64,000 nt of DNA from Streptomyces sp. 549 (GCF_030124175.1 NZ_JASKMT010000005.1:124001-188000); one strand, 5' to 3'. Positions 20,686-30,283 are shown, counted from the stretch's first letter. Notes: generated from the letters alone by a model not told the origin. Numbers and translations are program-made.

Positions 20686-21704
20686 GGCTGCTCCGAACCG
20701 GGACGGGCCGTCTGCGGCTGCCCCTGGGTCGGCTGTACGTCGGACGGCTGCGCCTCGGGCAGCCGCCCGTCCGGTGGGGCGGCGCCGATGTCGGTCGGCG
20801 CGCGGTCGCGGGCGGAGCCGGGTTCCAGGTCGGCGAGCCACAGCCGCTGCAGCATGTGCCAGTCCTGCGGGTGGGCGGCGATGCCGGCGGCGAAGCCGTC
20901 CGCCATGCGCTGGGTCATGGCGGCGGTGCGCTCCTTGCGGGTGCCGGTCTGCGGCACCTCCACGGGCGGGTGCACCAGCCCCTTCATCACGGGCGTGTCG
21001 TCGAACCACAGGTTGACGGGCAGTAGCAGGGCGCCGGTCTGCTGGGCGAGCAGCGCGGGTCCGCCGGGCATCCGGGTGGGCTCGCCGAAGAACGACACCT
21101 CCACGCCGGACGCGGACAGGTCGCGGTCGGCGACGAGGGCGACGACGCCGCCGGCCCTGAGCCGGCGGGCGAGCGTGCCGAAGGTGGTGGCGCCGGTGTG
21201 CGGCAGCACCTCCATACCCAGCCCCTCGCGGTAGGCGACGAAGCGGTCGTAGAGCGTCTCGGGCTTGAGCCGTTCGGCGACGGTGGTGAAGGGGATGTTG
21301 AGGTGGCCGGCGAGCCAGGCTCCGGCCAGGTCCCAGTTGGCCATGTGCGGCAGGGCGAGGACCACTCCGCGGCCGGCTGCGACGCTGTCGGTCATGCGGT
21401 GGATGTCGGTGATCTCCACACTGCGGGACAACCGGTGCGGGTCCCAGGCTGGGAGCCGGAAGGACTCCATCCAGTAGCGCAGGTAGGAGCGCATGCCGGC
21501 CTTCGACAGTTCGGCGAGCTGCGCCGCGGAGGCGTCCGGCACGACCCGTGCCAGGTTCGCCTCCAGTTGCCGCACGCCCGCGCCGCGGCGCTTCCACGCC
21601 CGGTCGGCGATCGCCCGGCCCAGCCGGACCGAGCTGCGTTCCGGCAGCCGCCGCACGGCGGTCCAGCCGAGTCCGTAGAGGCTGCCCGTGAGTCGTTCCC
21701 TCAT
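20682..21704 (-). CDS. Phosphatidylinositol mannoside acyltransferase (LpxL/HtrB family)
   Basis: Membrane-associated lysophospholipid acyltransferase-like enzyme; in this operon the expected role is acylation of the PimA product, as with actinobacterial PatA. The catalytic HX4D is H120-MANW-D125 (LPHMANWDL). Other family blocks are RGVVLALPH and VALVADRDLSASGVEVSFFG. The C-terminal about 50 residues are Pro/Gln-rich and probably disordered. Start ATG 21704 overlaps the upstream stop (ATGA). Length 340 residues. Confidence 0.9.
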   Translation of the reverse strand: MRERLTGSLYGLGWTAVRRLPERSSVRLGRAIADRAWKRRGAGVRQLEANLARVVPDASAAQLAELSKAGMRSYLRYWMESFRLPAWDPHRLSRSVEITDIHRMTDSVAAGRGVVLALPHMANWDLAGAWLAGHLNIPFTTVAERLKPETLYDRFVAYREGLGMEVLPHTGATTFGTLARRLRAGGVVALVADRDLSASGVEVSFFGEPTRMPGGPALLAQQTGALLLPVNLWFDDTPVMKGLVHPPVEVPQTGTRKERTAAMTQRMADGFAAGIAAHPQDWHMLQRLWLADLEPGSARDRAPTDIGAAPPDGRLPEAQPSDVQPTQGQPQTARPGSEQP

Positions 21705-22507
21705 GCCTGTCCGCTCCCCTGTCCGGTCTGCGGGTCGGTCGCCGGGCCGGACTCCGGCAGGTCCCGCACCGGCCCACCCGGTTTCTGCCTCCCGGACCCG
21801 GACCTCCCGGTCCCGGACTCCGCGGAGCCGGCGGGTCCCGCGGGAGTCGCGGGCGCCGTCGGTGCCGTCGGTGCCGCGGCGTCGGCCTCGGCGGCCTCCC
21901 GGCGGACCGTGACAACCCGCTGCCCGAGCGTCACCAGACTGCCGACCGCGACCACCCACAGGGCGACCGGTAGCAGCACCTCGATATGGGGCACGCCGAA
22001 GATGGTGAACCCGGCGAGTCCGGTGCACACCAGCGTGATGACCAGGCGCTCGGCCCGCTCCACCAGGCCGTTGACCCGCACCGGCAGCCCGATGCTCTCG
22101 CCGCGCGCCTTGGTGTAGGAGACGATCTGCCCGCTGGCGAGGCAGAACAGCGTCACCGCGCAGAGCAGCACGTCGTCGCCACGGCCCGCGTACCACAGGG
22201 CGATGCCGCCGAAGACGGCCGCGTCGGCCACCCGGTCGAGGGTGGAGTCGAGGAACGCACCCCAGCGGGTGGACTTGCCGGACTGCCGCGCCATCGTGCC
22301 GTCGACGAGGTCGGAGAACACGAACAGGGTGATGACGACGGTGCCCCAGAAGAAGTGGCCCTGCGGGTAGAACACCAGCGCGCCGGCGACGACTCCGCCG
22401 GTGCCGATCAGGGTGACCGTGTCGGGACTGACCCCCAGTCGCAGCAGCAGAGCGGCGAACGGGGAGAGGACACGCGTGAAGAAAGCACGCGCGTACTTGT
22501 TCAGCAT
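21701..22507 (-). CDS. pgsA: Phosphatidylinositol phosphate synthase (CDP-alcohol phosphatidyltransferase)
   Basis: Integral membrane enzyme condensing CDP-diacylglycerol with inositol phosphate to supply the lipid anchor for the next two enzymes. The CDP-alcohol phosphotransferase signature is complete: D66-x2-D69-G70-x2-AR74-x8-G83-x3-D87-x3-D91. About six transmembrane segments lie in residues 10-195, then a Pro/Gly/Ser-rich cytoplasmic tail of some 60 residues. Start ATG 22507; length 268 residues. First gene of the coupled operon toward pimA. The symbol follows the usual streptomycete naming for this locus. Confidence 0.92.
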   Translation of the reverse strand: MLNKYARAFFTRVLSPFAALLLRLGVSPDTVTLIGTGGVVAGALVFYPQGHFFWGTVVITLFVFSDLVDGTMARQSGKSTRWGAFLDSTLDRVADAAVFGGIALWYAGRGDDVLLCAVTLFCLASGQIVSYTKARGESIGLPVRVNGLVERAERLVITLVCTGLAGFTIFGVPHIEVLLPVALWVVAVGSLVTLGQRVVTVRREAAEADAAAPTAPTAPATPAGPAGSAESGTGRSGSGRQKPGGPVRDLPESGPATDPQTGQGSGQA

Positions 22508-22672
22508 GGCCGTCCCGGGGGTCGATACGAGCCGGGTGGCGTTCGGCCACCGGCTGGCCCATCGTAGCCAGCGCCCCGCAGCCGGGCACGGACGGCACGG
22601 GGCACCGGACGGCCGGATACCGGACCCGGGCGGTCGTGCCGCGTGTGGACGCCGCGCGGTACCGGTGCCAAG

Positions 22673-22699
22673 CTCGACATACTCGGCATACTCGACATA
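22673..22699 (+). repeat. Three tandem 9-bp repeats upstream of the EF-G-like gene
   Basis: CTCGACATA (22673-22681), CTCGGCATA (22682-22690) and CTCGACATA (22691-22699) sit 36-62 bases before the ATG at 22735 in an otherwise GC-rich gap. They supply TCGACA and CATACT/CATACG hexamers at promoter-like spacing, so they may be a promoter, an operator or both. Confidence 0.6.
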
Positions 22700-22734
22700 C
22701 GTACCAGGGTGCCGACCACGTGAGGCGGGACGTC

Positions 22735-24933
22735 ATGGGAGACAGGGCGAGTGCGGTACTGGGAGCCGCCGGCAGGGTCGAGGCGGCCGAGCACCCCTCC
22801 GCGTTGCGGAACGTGGTGCTGGTGGGGAGCAGCGGGGCGGGCAAGACGACCCTGGTGGAGGCGCTGGCGCTGGCCTGCGGGGCGGTGAGCCGGGCGGGCC
22901 GGGTCGAGGACGGCGGCAGCGTGTCGGACCACGACGAGATCGAGCAGCGCCAGCACCGCTCGGTGCAGCTGTCCCTGGTCCCGGTGGACTGGGGCGGTGT
23001 GCGGGTCAACGTGCTGGACACACCGGGCTGTGCCGACTTCGTCGGCGAGCTGAGGGCCGGTCTGCGGGCGGCGGACGCGGCCCTCTTCGTCGTCTCGGCG
23101 GCGGACGGCGTGGACGCCGGGACCCGCGCGGTGTGGCAGGAGTGCGCCGCCGTGCGGATGCCGCGCGCGATCGTGCTGACCCATCTGGACGCGCCGCGCG
23201 CCGACTTCGACGAGGTGGTGGCCGACTGCCGGCGTGAACTGGGCGGTGACGCCCCGGAGGCCGTACTGCCGCTGTACCTGCCGCTGCGCGGCACGCCGGA
23301 CCGGGAAGGACACGCCCCGCTGGCGGGCCTGGTCGGGCTGCTGCCGCAGCGGGTGTTCGACTACTCCTCCGGTGCGCGCGAGGAGCACGAGCCCGGCCCC
23401 GACCGGGCGGCGGAGCTGCGGGAGGCACGCGGGCGGCTCATCGAGGGCATCATCGCCGAGAGCGAGGACGAGTCCCTGATGGACCACTACCTCGGCGGGG
23501 ACGAGCTGGACCCCGGCGTGCTCGTCGCGGACCTGGAGAAGGCCGTGGCCCGGGGCTCGTTCCATCCGGTGCTCGCCGCCGCCCCGGCCGCCGAGGGCGC
23601 CCGGCAGGGCGTGGGCACGGTGGAGTTGCTGGATCTGGTGACGGGCGGCTTCCCCACCCCGCTGGAGCGGGACATCCCGCCGGTGACGTCCCCGCAGGGA
23701 GCGCCCCGGCCGGGGCTGCGCTGCGATCCCGAGGGACCGCTGGTCGCCGAGGTGGTGAAGACGTCCTCCGATCCGTACACCGGCCGTCTCTCGCTGGTGC
23801 GGGTGTTCTCCGGGACGCTGCGCCCGGACCGGACTGTGCACGTCTCCGGGCACGGCCTCGCCGACCGCGGGCACGAGGACCACGACGTGGACGAGCGGAT
23901 CGGCGCGCTGACGCTGCCCTTCGGCCGCCGTCAGCGCCCGCTGAGCCGGGCGGTGGCCGGGGACCTGGCGTGCGTGGCGAAGCTGGCCCGCGCGGAGACC
24001 GGCGACACCCTCTCCGACCGCGAGCAGCCGCTGCTGATGCGGCCGTGGACGATGCCCGACCCGCTGCTGCCGGTTGCGGTGCGGGCGCACGGCAGGGCGG
24101 ACGAGGACAAGCTGTCCCACGGGCTCGCCCGGCTGGTCGCGGAGGACCCGACGATGCGGCTGGAGCAGCACCGCGAGACCGGGCAGGTCGTGCTGTGGTG
24201 CCTCGGGGAGGCGCACCGTGACGTGGCGCTCGAACGGCTCCGGTCGCGGTACGGCGTCCGGGTCGACGAGGAGCCGCACCGCGTCGCGCTGCGGGAGACG
24301 TTCGCGGCCGCGGCCGCCGGGCGCGGACGGCACGTCAAGCAGTCGGGCGGGCACGGCCAGTTCGCGGTGTGCGCGATCGAGGTGGAGCCGCTGCCGGGCG
24401 GGTCGGGCATCGAGTTCGTGGACCGGGTGGTCGGCGGCGCGGTGCCGCGCCAGTTCGTGCCCTCGGTGGAGAAGGGCGTACGGGCCCAGGCCGCCCGCGG
24501 TGTGTCCCCCGGCTGCCCGCTGGTGGACGTGCGGGTGACGCTCGTCGACGGCCGTGCGCACCCGGTGGACTCCTCGGACGCCGCGTTCCAGACGGCGGGC
24601 GCGCTGGCACTGCGCGAGGCCGCCGCGGCTGCCTCACTGCACCTGCTTGAGCCGGTCGCGGAGGTGACGGTGGCGGTCGCCGACGGGCATGTGGGGGCCG
24701 TGCTGGGGGACCTGTCGGCGAGGCGGGGCCGGGTGGTCGGCACCGAGCAGCAGACGGCGGGCACCACCGTGGTCCGGGCGGAGGTCCCGGAGGCGGAGAT
24801 CGGGCGCTACGCGGTGGACCTGCGCGCGCTGGCGCACGGCAGCGGGCAGTTCACGCGGGCGCACGCGCGGTACGAGGCGGTACCGCCGCAGGTGGCGGCC
24901 CGGATCCGGCAACAGACGGAGGCGACGGGCTGA
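22735..24933 (+). CDS. Elongation factor G-like GTPase (EF-G2 type)
   Basis: Translational GTPase paralogue with full EF-G-like architecture: G domain, domain II, and domains III-V, 732 residues. P-loop GSSGAGKT is at 31-38 and G3 DTPG at 95-98. The G4 motif is THLD (149-152) rather than the NKxD of EF-G. The domain IV segment GRGRHVKQSGGHGQFAV and domain V DGHVGAVLGDLSARRG are recognisable. Start ATG 22735 with AGGCGGG upstream. Such FusA-like paralogues are common in actinobacteria beside true EF-G encoded elsewhere; their task on the ribosome is unsettled. Confidence 0.9.
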   Translation: MGDRASAVLGAAGRVEAAEHPSALRNVVLVGSSGAGKTTLVEALALACGAVSRAGRVEDGGSVSDHDEIEQRQHRSVQLSLVPVDWGGVRVNVLDTPGCADFVGELRAGLRAADAALFVVSAADGVDAGTRAVWQECAAVRMPRAIVLTHLDAPRADFDEVVADCRRELGGDAPEAVLPLYLPLRGTPDREGHAPLAGLVGLLPQRVFDYSSGAREEHEPGPDRAAELREARGRLIEGIIAESEDESLMDHYLGGDELDPGVLVADLEKAVARGSFHPVLAAAPAAEGARQGVGTVELLDLVTGGFPTPLERDIPPVTSPQGAPRPGLRCDPEGPLVAEVVKTSSDPYTGRLSLVRVFSGTLRPDRTVHVSGHGLADRGHEDHDVDERIGALTLPFGRRQRPLSRAVAGDLACVAKLARAETGDTLSDREQPLLMRPWTMPDPLLPVAVRAHGRADEDKLSHGLARLVAEDPTMRLEQHRETGQVVLWCLGEAHRDVALERLRSRYGVRVDEEPHRVALRETFAAAAAGRGRHVKQSGGHGQFAVCAIEVEPLPGGSGIEFVDRVVGGAVPRQFVPSVEKGVRAQAARGVSPGCPLVDVRVTLVDGRAHPVDSSDAAFQTAGALALREAAAAASLHLLEPVAEVTVAVADGHVGAVLGDLSARRGRVVGTEQQTAGTTVVRAEVPEAEIGRYAVDLRALAHGSGQFTRAHARYEAVPPQVAARIRQQTEATG

Positions 24934-25024
24934 CGGCCGATACGCTGACGGGTCGGCAGAGGTGTGCCGCCCGTCGAGGCGGGGAACGGCAAGTGCAGCG
25001 GGGCTGAGGGAAGGTGGGGGCGGC

Positions 25025-26692
25025 GTGGCGGGTTTCGACGACCAGAAGATGGGTGTGGAGGTCGACTTCAGCCCCGGGGCACAGGTCCCCCTGGCCGGCG
25101 GCTCCGGGCAGACCGCGGCGACCCAGGCGCTCGCGTCGGCCGCCTACCGCGACACGGCGGTGGAGAGCCTGGTGAAGGCGAACGGCGAGGCGGTCGTCAA
25201 ACCGCCGAAGCTGTCGCTGTTCGAACCCAATCTCGGTGAGGCGTTCTCCCGGGCCGTGCAGGTGCGCATGCTGGGCGGCGGCCGCAAGCCGCTGGTGCAG
25301 TCCTTCGGCACGGACCCGCAGACGGTCGTCGACCACTGCCTGGCGGCCAACCGGTTCCGCAAGGCCCGCGACCGCAGGCTGACCATCGTGATGCTGGTGT
25401 CCGGCGTGTTGTTCCTGCCGGGTGTGCTGATCTGGCTGGGCGGATTCCAGCTGCGGCGCTCGCTGGCCGGGTCCAAGGACAAGCGGGCGGGCGCGGTGGG
25501 TGTCGCGGCGCTGGTCGGCCTGGCCGGCCTGGTGCTGTTCGCCGCGGTGCAGCTTCCGGTGGACGGGCTGCTCGCGCTGTACCTGCGCGCCATGCTGGTG
25601 GCGCCCGTGGTGGGCTGGCTGTGGGCCAAGCAGATCGCCGAACGCTGCGCGAAGGACCTGCGGGCCAACTGGCAGGGGCTGCTGGGCGGCGGCACGGTCG
25701 GCGCGCGCATCCCCGAGGCCGTGCCGCAGAACCCGGGGGACGCGGAGGCGGAACGGCTGCGGAAGGCACTGACCGAGCTGGCCGCCGAGCAGAGCAGCAA
25801 CGTGGTCTTCTACGCCGGCCCCAAGGGCATACTCGGCATGGGCACCCGGTGGGGAAGCTGGCACCTCGCCGAGGAACTCGTGCCTCGCAAGGGCACGGAG
25901 GACATCAACCCGTTCCGCAGCTGGGACGTCATACGGGCCATCCACGACCAGTTGCGCATGCTGGAGCGCGGGCCGCTGCACACCGGCGGGTTCCCCAAGC
26001 CGTCCATCCGGCACTGGATCGTCTCGCCGGTCGGCGAGGGCGCCAAGGAGGTCTCCCGGCCGGACGGCCAAGAGGTGGAGTCCTTCCAGGTCCGCGACTT
26101 CGAGATCCAGCGCATCTGCAACGAGCAGCAGTTCGGCAGCGGCAGCCGCCACTACCTGGGTGTGCAGTTCGTGCTGTGGGACGGCCAGCTGGTCCTCACC
26201 ATGATGATCACCGTCACCGTGCTGCACCACACGCTGCGCATCGAGGTGACGGGCCACGCGCTGGGCCCGGTCAACCCGCTGTTCACCACCAAGCCCTCGC
26301 CGAAGGAGAAGGAGGTCTCCAAGAGCATCAAGTTCTGGGAGACCCGCAAGGTGCCGCTGCCGCTGGTAGAGACGCCCGAGGTGGTCCGGCTGGCGGTCCG
26401 TGCGCCGCTGACCTGGTTCCCGCCGGTGCTGGACTTCCTCGGCGGCAAGCTGGTCCTGCCCGAGCCGTTCGGGCTGCGCCACACCTGGGCGGACAAGCCG
26501 TGGCGGCACCGCTTCATGGCCGACGACGCGCTGCGTGCGGCGACCCCGGTGCTGCGGGTCGTGCACGCGGCGGCGTTCCGCGTGCTGGAGGAGAACGGCG
26601 TGGACACCGAGAAGTTCGGCGCCCGCTCGCAGTTCCTCAGCGGCGCAGTACAGGCAGCCGCCCCCGACAACGTCGACAACTACGGCGCCTGA
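25025..26692 (+). CDS. Large membrane protein of unknown function
   Basis: I do not recognise this family. The GTG start at 25025 lies after a purine-rich stretch (GGGAAGGTGG). Three hydrophobic segments occur at about residues 120-141, 157-176 and 181-200, after a soluble N-terminal region, and are followed by a soluble C-terminal domain of roughly 350 residues. A weaker apolar strand (LVLTMMITVTVLHHTLRIEV) occurs near residue 395. Conserved-looking Trp/Arg-rich blocks include SWHLAEELVPRKGTEDINPF and RHTWADKPWRHRFMADD. Length 555 residues. It follows the EF-G-like gene by 91 bases on the same strand and may be cotranscribed with it. Confidence 0.85.
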   Translation: MAGFDDQKMGVEVDFSPGAQVPLAGGSGQTAATQALASAAYRDTAVESLVKANGEAVVKPPKLSLFEPNLGEAFSRAVQVRMLGGGRKPLVQSFGTDPQTVVDHCLAANRFRKARDRRLTIVMLVSGVLFLPGVLIWLGGFQLRRSLAGSKDKRAGAVGVAALVGLAGLVLFAAVQLPVDGLLALYLRAMLVAPVVGWLWAKQIAERCAKDLRANWQGLLGGGTVGARIPEAVPQNPGDAEAERLRKALTELAAEQSSNVVFYAGPKGILGMGTRWGSWHLAEELVPRKGTEDINPFRSWDVIRAIHDQLRMLERGPLHTGGFPKPSIRHWIVSPVGEGAKEVSRPDGQEVESFQVRDFEIQRICNEQQFGSGSRHYLGVQFVLWDGQLVLTMMITVTVLHHTLRIEVTGHALGPVNPLFTTKPSPKEKEVSKSIKFWETRKVPLPLVETPEVVRLAVRAPLTWFPPVLDFLGGKLVLPEPFGLRHTWADKPWRHRFMADDALRAATPVLRVVHAAAFRVLEENGVDTEKFGARSQFLSGAVQAAAPDNVDNYGA

Positions 26693-26732
26693 GGTCGCAC
26701 GCTCAGGACGAGGGGTGGCCCGTCCGGCGGCT

Positions 26733-27281
26733 TCAGCCGGCGGGCCACGCCTCGGCGAGCATGCGCCGGGTGTCGGCGAGCAGCTGCGGCAGGATCTTGG
26801 TGTGGCCGACGACGGGCATGAAGTTGGTGTCGCCGCCCCACCGGGGCACCACGTGCTGGTGCAGGTGCGCGGCGATGCCCGCACCCGCCACCGAGCCCTG
26901 GTTCATGCCGATGTTGAACCCGTGCGCGCCGGAGGCGGCCCGCAGCGCCGCCATTGCGCGCTTGGTGAACAGCGCCAGTTCCGACGTCTCCGCCTCGTCC
27001 AGCTCGGTGTAGTCCGCGACGTGGCGGAAGGGCACCACCATCAGGTGACCGCCGTTGTACGGGTAGAGGTTGAGCACGGCGTACACGCCGGAGCCGCGCG
27101 CGATGATGAGGCCGTCCTCGTCGCTCTTGGCGGGCAGGGAGCAGAACGGGCAACCGTCCGCCGCTCCCGGGCCGGTCGGCTTGTTCTCTCCCTGGATGTA
27201 GGCCATCCGGTGCGGCGTCCACAGGCGCTGGAAGGCGTCCGCGGTGCCCACCCCGATCTGCTGCTCCGGCTCGCTGCTCAT
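26733..27281 (-). CDS. HIT family hydrolase
   Basis: Histidine-triad nucleotide hydrolase/transferase. The HIT motif HLHQHVVPRW is at residues 139-148 and an upstream CPFC pair (44-47) may bind zinc. The N-terminal WTPHRMAYI and GCPFC are typical of the actinobacterial AP4A-phosphorylase-like subgroup. The start ATG 27281 (MSSEPEQQIGVG) is preferred to ATG 27293; neither has a clear ribosome-binding site. Length 182 residues. It lies downstream of thrS but behind a very strong hairpin. Confidence 0.93.
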   Translation of the reverse strand: MSSEPEQQIGVGTADAFQRLWTPHRMAYIQGENKPTGPGAADGCPFCSLPAKSDEDGLIIARGSGVYAVLNLYPYNGGHLMVVPFRHVADYTELDEAETSELALFTKRAMAALRAASGAHGFNIGMNQGSVAGAGIAAHLHQHVVPRWGGDTNFMPVVGHTKILPQLLADTRRMLAEAWPAG

Positions 27282-27317
27282 GCGGATCAGCATACGACCC
27301 GGCCACGGCGCCCCCTC

Positions 27318-27371
27318 GTCCCGTGCCGAAGGGCCCGGCGATCAGCTCGCCAGGCCTCTTCGGCACGGGAC
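27318..27371 (-). terminator. Long terminator hairpin between thrS and the HIT gene
   Basis: GTCCCGTGCCGAAG (27318-27331) is perfectly complementary to CTTCGGCACGGGAC (27358-27371); the loop contains a further GGCGA/TCGCC helix. It starts 21 bases past the thrS stop. Confidence 0.85.
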
Positions 27372-27392
27372 ACCGCACGTCGTACCGGCCGG

Positions 27393-29372
27393 TCAGACCC
27401 CGGTTCGCTGCTCGACGACGCGGAGGATCTCGGCCAGGGCCTCGTCCTTGGGGATGCCGTTCTTCTGGGTGCCGTCGCGGTAGCGGAAGCTGACCGCGCC
27501 GGCCGCGATGTCCTCGTCGCCCGCGATGACCATGAACGGCACCTTGGACTTCTGGGCGTTGCGGATCTTCTTCTGCATCCGGTCGGAGGAGGCGTCCACC
27601 TCGACCCGCAGTCCCTTGGCGCGGGCGGCGGCGGCGAACTCCCGCAGGTACGGCACGTGGTCGTCACCGATCGGGATGCCGACCGCCTGGACCGGGGCGA
27701 GCCAGGCGGGGAAGGCGCCCGCGTAGTGCTCCAGCAGGACGGCAAAGAAGCGCTCGATGGAGCCGAACAGCGCGCGGTGGATCATCACCGGCCGCTGGCG
27801 GGACCCGTCGGCGGCGGTGTACTCCAGGTCGAACCGGTCGGGCAGGTTGAAGTCGACCTGGATGGTGGACATCTGCCAGGTGCGGCCGATCGCGTCCTTG
27901 GCCTGCACGGAGATCTTCGGGCCGTAGAAGGCGGCGCCGCCCGGGTCCATGACCAGTTCCAGTCCCTGCTTGCCGGCCGCCTGCCGCAGTGCCTCGGTGG
28001 CCTGCTCCCAGTTCTCGTCCGTGCCGATGGACTTCTGCGGGTCGCGGGTGGACAGCTCCAGGTAGAAGTCCTCCAGCCCGTAGTCGCGCAGCAGGTTCAG
28101 CACGAAGGTGAGCAGCGAGTCCAGCTCGTCGGCCATCTGCTCGCGGGTGCAGTAGATGTGCGCGTCGTCCTGGGTGAAGCCGCGGGCGCGGGTCAGGCCG
28201 TGCACCACGCCGGACTTCTCGTAGCGGTAGACGGTGCCGAACTCGAACAGTCGCAGCGGCAGTTCGCGGTAGGAGCGGCCCCGCGCGTCGAAGATCAGGT
28301 TGTGCATGGGGCAGTTCATGGGCTTCAGGTAGTAGTCCTGGCCCTCGTCGAGCTGCATGGGCGGGTACATGCCGTCGGCGTACCAGTCCAGGTGGCCGGA
28401 CTTCTCGAACAGGGTGCCCTTGGTGGCGTGCGGGGTGTAGACGAACTCGTAGTCCGCCTCCTCGTGCCGGCGCCGGGAGTAGTCCTCCATGACGCGGCGC
28501 ACGATGCCGCCCTTGGGGTGGAACACCGCCAAGCCGGAGCCGATCTCCTCGGGAACGGAGAACAGGTCGAGTTCCGAGCCGAGCTTGCGGTGGTCGCGCT
28601 TCTCGGCCTCGGCCAGGAACTCCAGGTGCGCCTTCAGCTCGTCCTTGGTGGGCCATGCGGTGCCGTAGATGCGCTGGAGCTGCTTGTTCTTCTCACTGCC
28701 GCGCCAGTAGGCGGCGGCCGAGCGCATCAGTTTGAACGCCGGGACCGCCCGGGTGGTGGGCAGGTGCGGGCCGCGGCACAGGTCCTTCCAGCACAGCTCG
28801 CCGGTCTTGGCGTCGAGGTTGTCGTAGATGGTCAGCTCGCCCGCGCCGACCTCGGCCGAGGCGCCCTCCGCGGCTTCCGCGGCGGAGCCCTTGAGGCCGA
28901 TCAGCTCGAGCTTGTACGGCTCGCCCGCCAGTTCCTCGCGGGCGTCGTCGTCGCTGGTGACCCGGCGGGAGAAGCGCTGGCCCCGCTTGATGATCTCCTG
29001 CATCTTCTTCTCGATGCGCTTGAGGTCCTCCGGGTGGAAGGGCTCGGCGACGTCGAAGTCGTAGTAGAAGCCGTCCTTGATGGGCGGGCCGATGCCCAGC
29101 TTCGCCTCGGGGAACAGCTCCTGCACGGCCTGGGCCATGACGTGGGCGGTGGAGTGCCGCAGGATGTCGAGGCCGTCGGGGCTGGAGACCAGGACCGGCT
29201 CGACCTCCTCGCCGTCGGCGAGCGGGTGCGCGAGGTCCCGCAGCCGACCGTCGATCCGGGCGGCGACCACGGTGCGCTCCCCCTCGAACAGGGCGGCGGC
29301 CGTCGTGCCCGTGGCCACCACGCGCTCGTCCCGCTCGGAATCGCGTTGCACGGTCACACGGACGTCTGACAC
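27393..29372 (-). CDS. thrS: Threonyl-tRNA synthetase
   Basis: Class II synthetase charging tRNA-Thr, with all four domains: N-terminal TGS-like domain, editing domain with the zinc-like [16 protein letters not shown] and GFYYDFDV, catalytic core ([12 protein letters not shown] containing the zinc cysteine; [18 protein letters not shown]), and the anticodon-binding domain. GTG start at 29372 ([14 protein letters not shown]) lies seven bases after AGGAG. Length 659 residues. The upstream leader shows no T-box sequence. A tRNA-Val gene lies upstream on the same strand behind its own terminator. Confidence 0.98.
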   Translation of the reverse strand: MSDVRVTVQRDSERDERVVATGTTAAALFEGERTVVAARIDGRLRDLAHPLADGEEVEPVLVSSPDGLDILRHSTAHVMAQAVQELFPEAKLGIGPPIKDGFYYDFDVAEPFHPEDLKRIEKKMQEIIKRGQRFSRRVTSDDDAREELAGEPYKLELIGLKGSAAEAAEGASAEVGAGELTIYDNLDAKTGELCWKDLCRGPHLPTTRAVPAFKLMRSAAAYWRGSEKNKQLQRIYGTAWPTKDELKAHLEFLAEAEKRDHRKLGSELDLFSVPEEIGSGLAVFHPKGGIVRRVMEDYSRRRHEEADYEFVYTPHATKGTLFEKSGHLDWYADGMYPPMQLDEGQDYYLKPMNCPMHNLIFDARGRSYRELPLRLFEFGTVYRYEKSGVVHGLTRARGFTQDDAHIYCTREQMADELDSLLTFVLNLLRDYGLEDFYLELSTRDPQKSIGTDENWEQATEALRQAAGKQGLELVMDPGGAAFYGPKISVQAKDAIGRTWQMSTIQVDFNLPDRFDLEYTAADGSRQRPVMIHRALFGSIERFFAVLLEHYAGAFPAWLAPVQAVGIPIGDDHVPYLREFAAAARAKGLRVEVDASSDRMQKKIRNAQKSKVPFMVIAGDEDIAAGAVSFRYRDGTQKNGIPKDEALAEILRVVEQRTGV

Positions 29373-29523
29373 CGGATCGCTCCTGCCTGAAGGTTCTGGG
29401 GCACCGGCGAGCGCCGGGTACCGCGGGAATCGTACCGAGAGCGGCACCGTCTCCGCGAAACGATTGACGGGGTGCGGGGGCGGGCCTGACCCAGCGGGCA
29501 CCGCACGCGAAGCCACCACGCGA

Positions 29524-29555
29524 AAGGCCGGCCCGTCAGTTGACGGACCGGCCTT
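29524..29555 (-). terminator. Terminator after tRNA-Val (29564)
   Basis: AAGGCCGG and CCGTCA arms (29524-29538) pair with TGACGG and CCGGCCTT (29541-29555) around one mismatch, directly 3' of the tRNA on the minus strand. Confidence 0.75.
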
Positions 29556-29563
29556 CGTGGAGG

Positions 29564-29635
29564 TGGGCGATACTGGGTTCGAACCAGTGACCTCTTCGGT
29601 GTGAACGAAGCGCTCTCCCACTGAGCTAATCGCCC
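29564..29635 (-). tRNA. tRNA-Val(CAC)
   Basis: 72-base tRNA: acceptor GGGCGAT/ATCGCCC, D-arm GCTC...GAGC, anticodon stem CTTCG/CGAAG with loop TTCACAC (anticodon CAC), T-arm ACTGG TTCGAAC CCAGT, discriminator A. CCA is not encoded. Identical in sequence to the copy at 30212-30283. Confidence 0.97.
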
Positions 29636-29674
29636 GCGGTGCCCTCGGGCACGGACAGAACCATACAGGGCGGC

Positions 29675-30133
29675 TCAGCGTTCGTTCAAACCACTTGCCA
29701 GCCACCGCCGCAGGCCGCGTCGCCCGCCGCGCATCATCCACGCGTGGTTGGCGACCAGCAGCGGGCGGACGGGCAGGGCGAGGGCCCGCAGCAGCGGGCG
29801 CCGCACCTCGACCTGCTGCTCGAAGAGCGCCGCGGTACCGGACGGGTGGGGCCGGACCGTCCACCGGGCCCAGCCGTGCAGGTCCCCCTCCAGGCCGATC
29901 TCCAGCACACCGGCCGACGGCTCCTGCCGGGTGGCTCGCGCCCGGACACGCAGCTCGTAGGGCAGCAGGGAGCGGAAGAGCGCCGTGCCGCTGCTGTCGT
30001 CGCCGGCACGGGCCTCGCGGACCTGCGGCCACCAGGCCGGATAGTCCTCCGGCCGGGACAGCACGTCGAAGACCTGCTCCGGTGGTGCGGACAGCAGCCA
30101 CTCGCTGCGGAAGCGGTAGTGGTTCCACGGCAT
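29675..30133 (-). CDS. SRPBCC (polyketide cyclase/START-like) family protein
   Basis: Soluble 152-residue protein with the hydrophobic-ligand-binding SRPBCC layout: [20 protein letters not shown] and the [13 protein letters not shown] block at the N-terminus, a beta-rich centre, and a long C-terminal helix rich in Arg ([16 protein letters not shown]). Ligand unknown. ATG start at 30133 with GGAG eight bases upstream; GTG 30142 is possible. It lies between the two identical tRNA-Val genes, all on the minus strand. Confidence 0.88.
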   Translation of the reverse strand: MPWNHYRFRSEWLLSAPPEQVFDVLSRPEDYPAWWPQVREARAGDDSSGTALFRSLLPYELRVRARATRQEPSAGVLEIGLEGDLHGWARWTVRPHPSGTAALFEQQVEVRRPLLRALALPVRPLLVANHAWMMRGGRRGLRRWLASGLNER

Positions 30134-30175
30134 GTCCGTCACTCCGTCCCGGGCCGGTGGCGGCACACGAGAGCA

Positions 30176-30201
30176 GGGCCCGAGGAAAGCTCCTCGGGCC
30201 C
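30176..30201 (-). terminator. Terminator after tRNA-Val (30212)
   Basis: Perfect 11-bp stem GGGCCCGAGGA (30176-30186) with TCCTCGGGCCC (30191-30201), loop of 4, ten bases 3' of the tRNA. Confidence 0.85.
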
Positions 30202-30211
30202 TGATCCGCGG

Positions 30212-30283
30212 TGGGCGATACTGGGTTCGAACCAGTGACCTCTTCGGTGTGAACGAAGCGCTCTCCCACTGAGCTAATCGCCC
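30212..30283 (-). tRNA. tRNA-Val(CAC), second copy
   Basis: Same 72 bases as the tRNA at 29564-29635, with anticodon CAC in loop TTCACAC. The first bases of the upstream flank are shared too, so the pair arose by a local duplication. No encoded CCA. Confidence 0.97.

Noticed and set aside
29373..29523. T-box regulatory leader before thrS
   Set aside because: No AGGGTGGNACCGCG-type T-box; the GGTACC-containing hairpin present is not a match.
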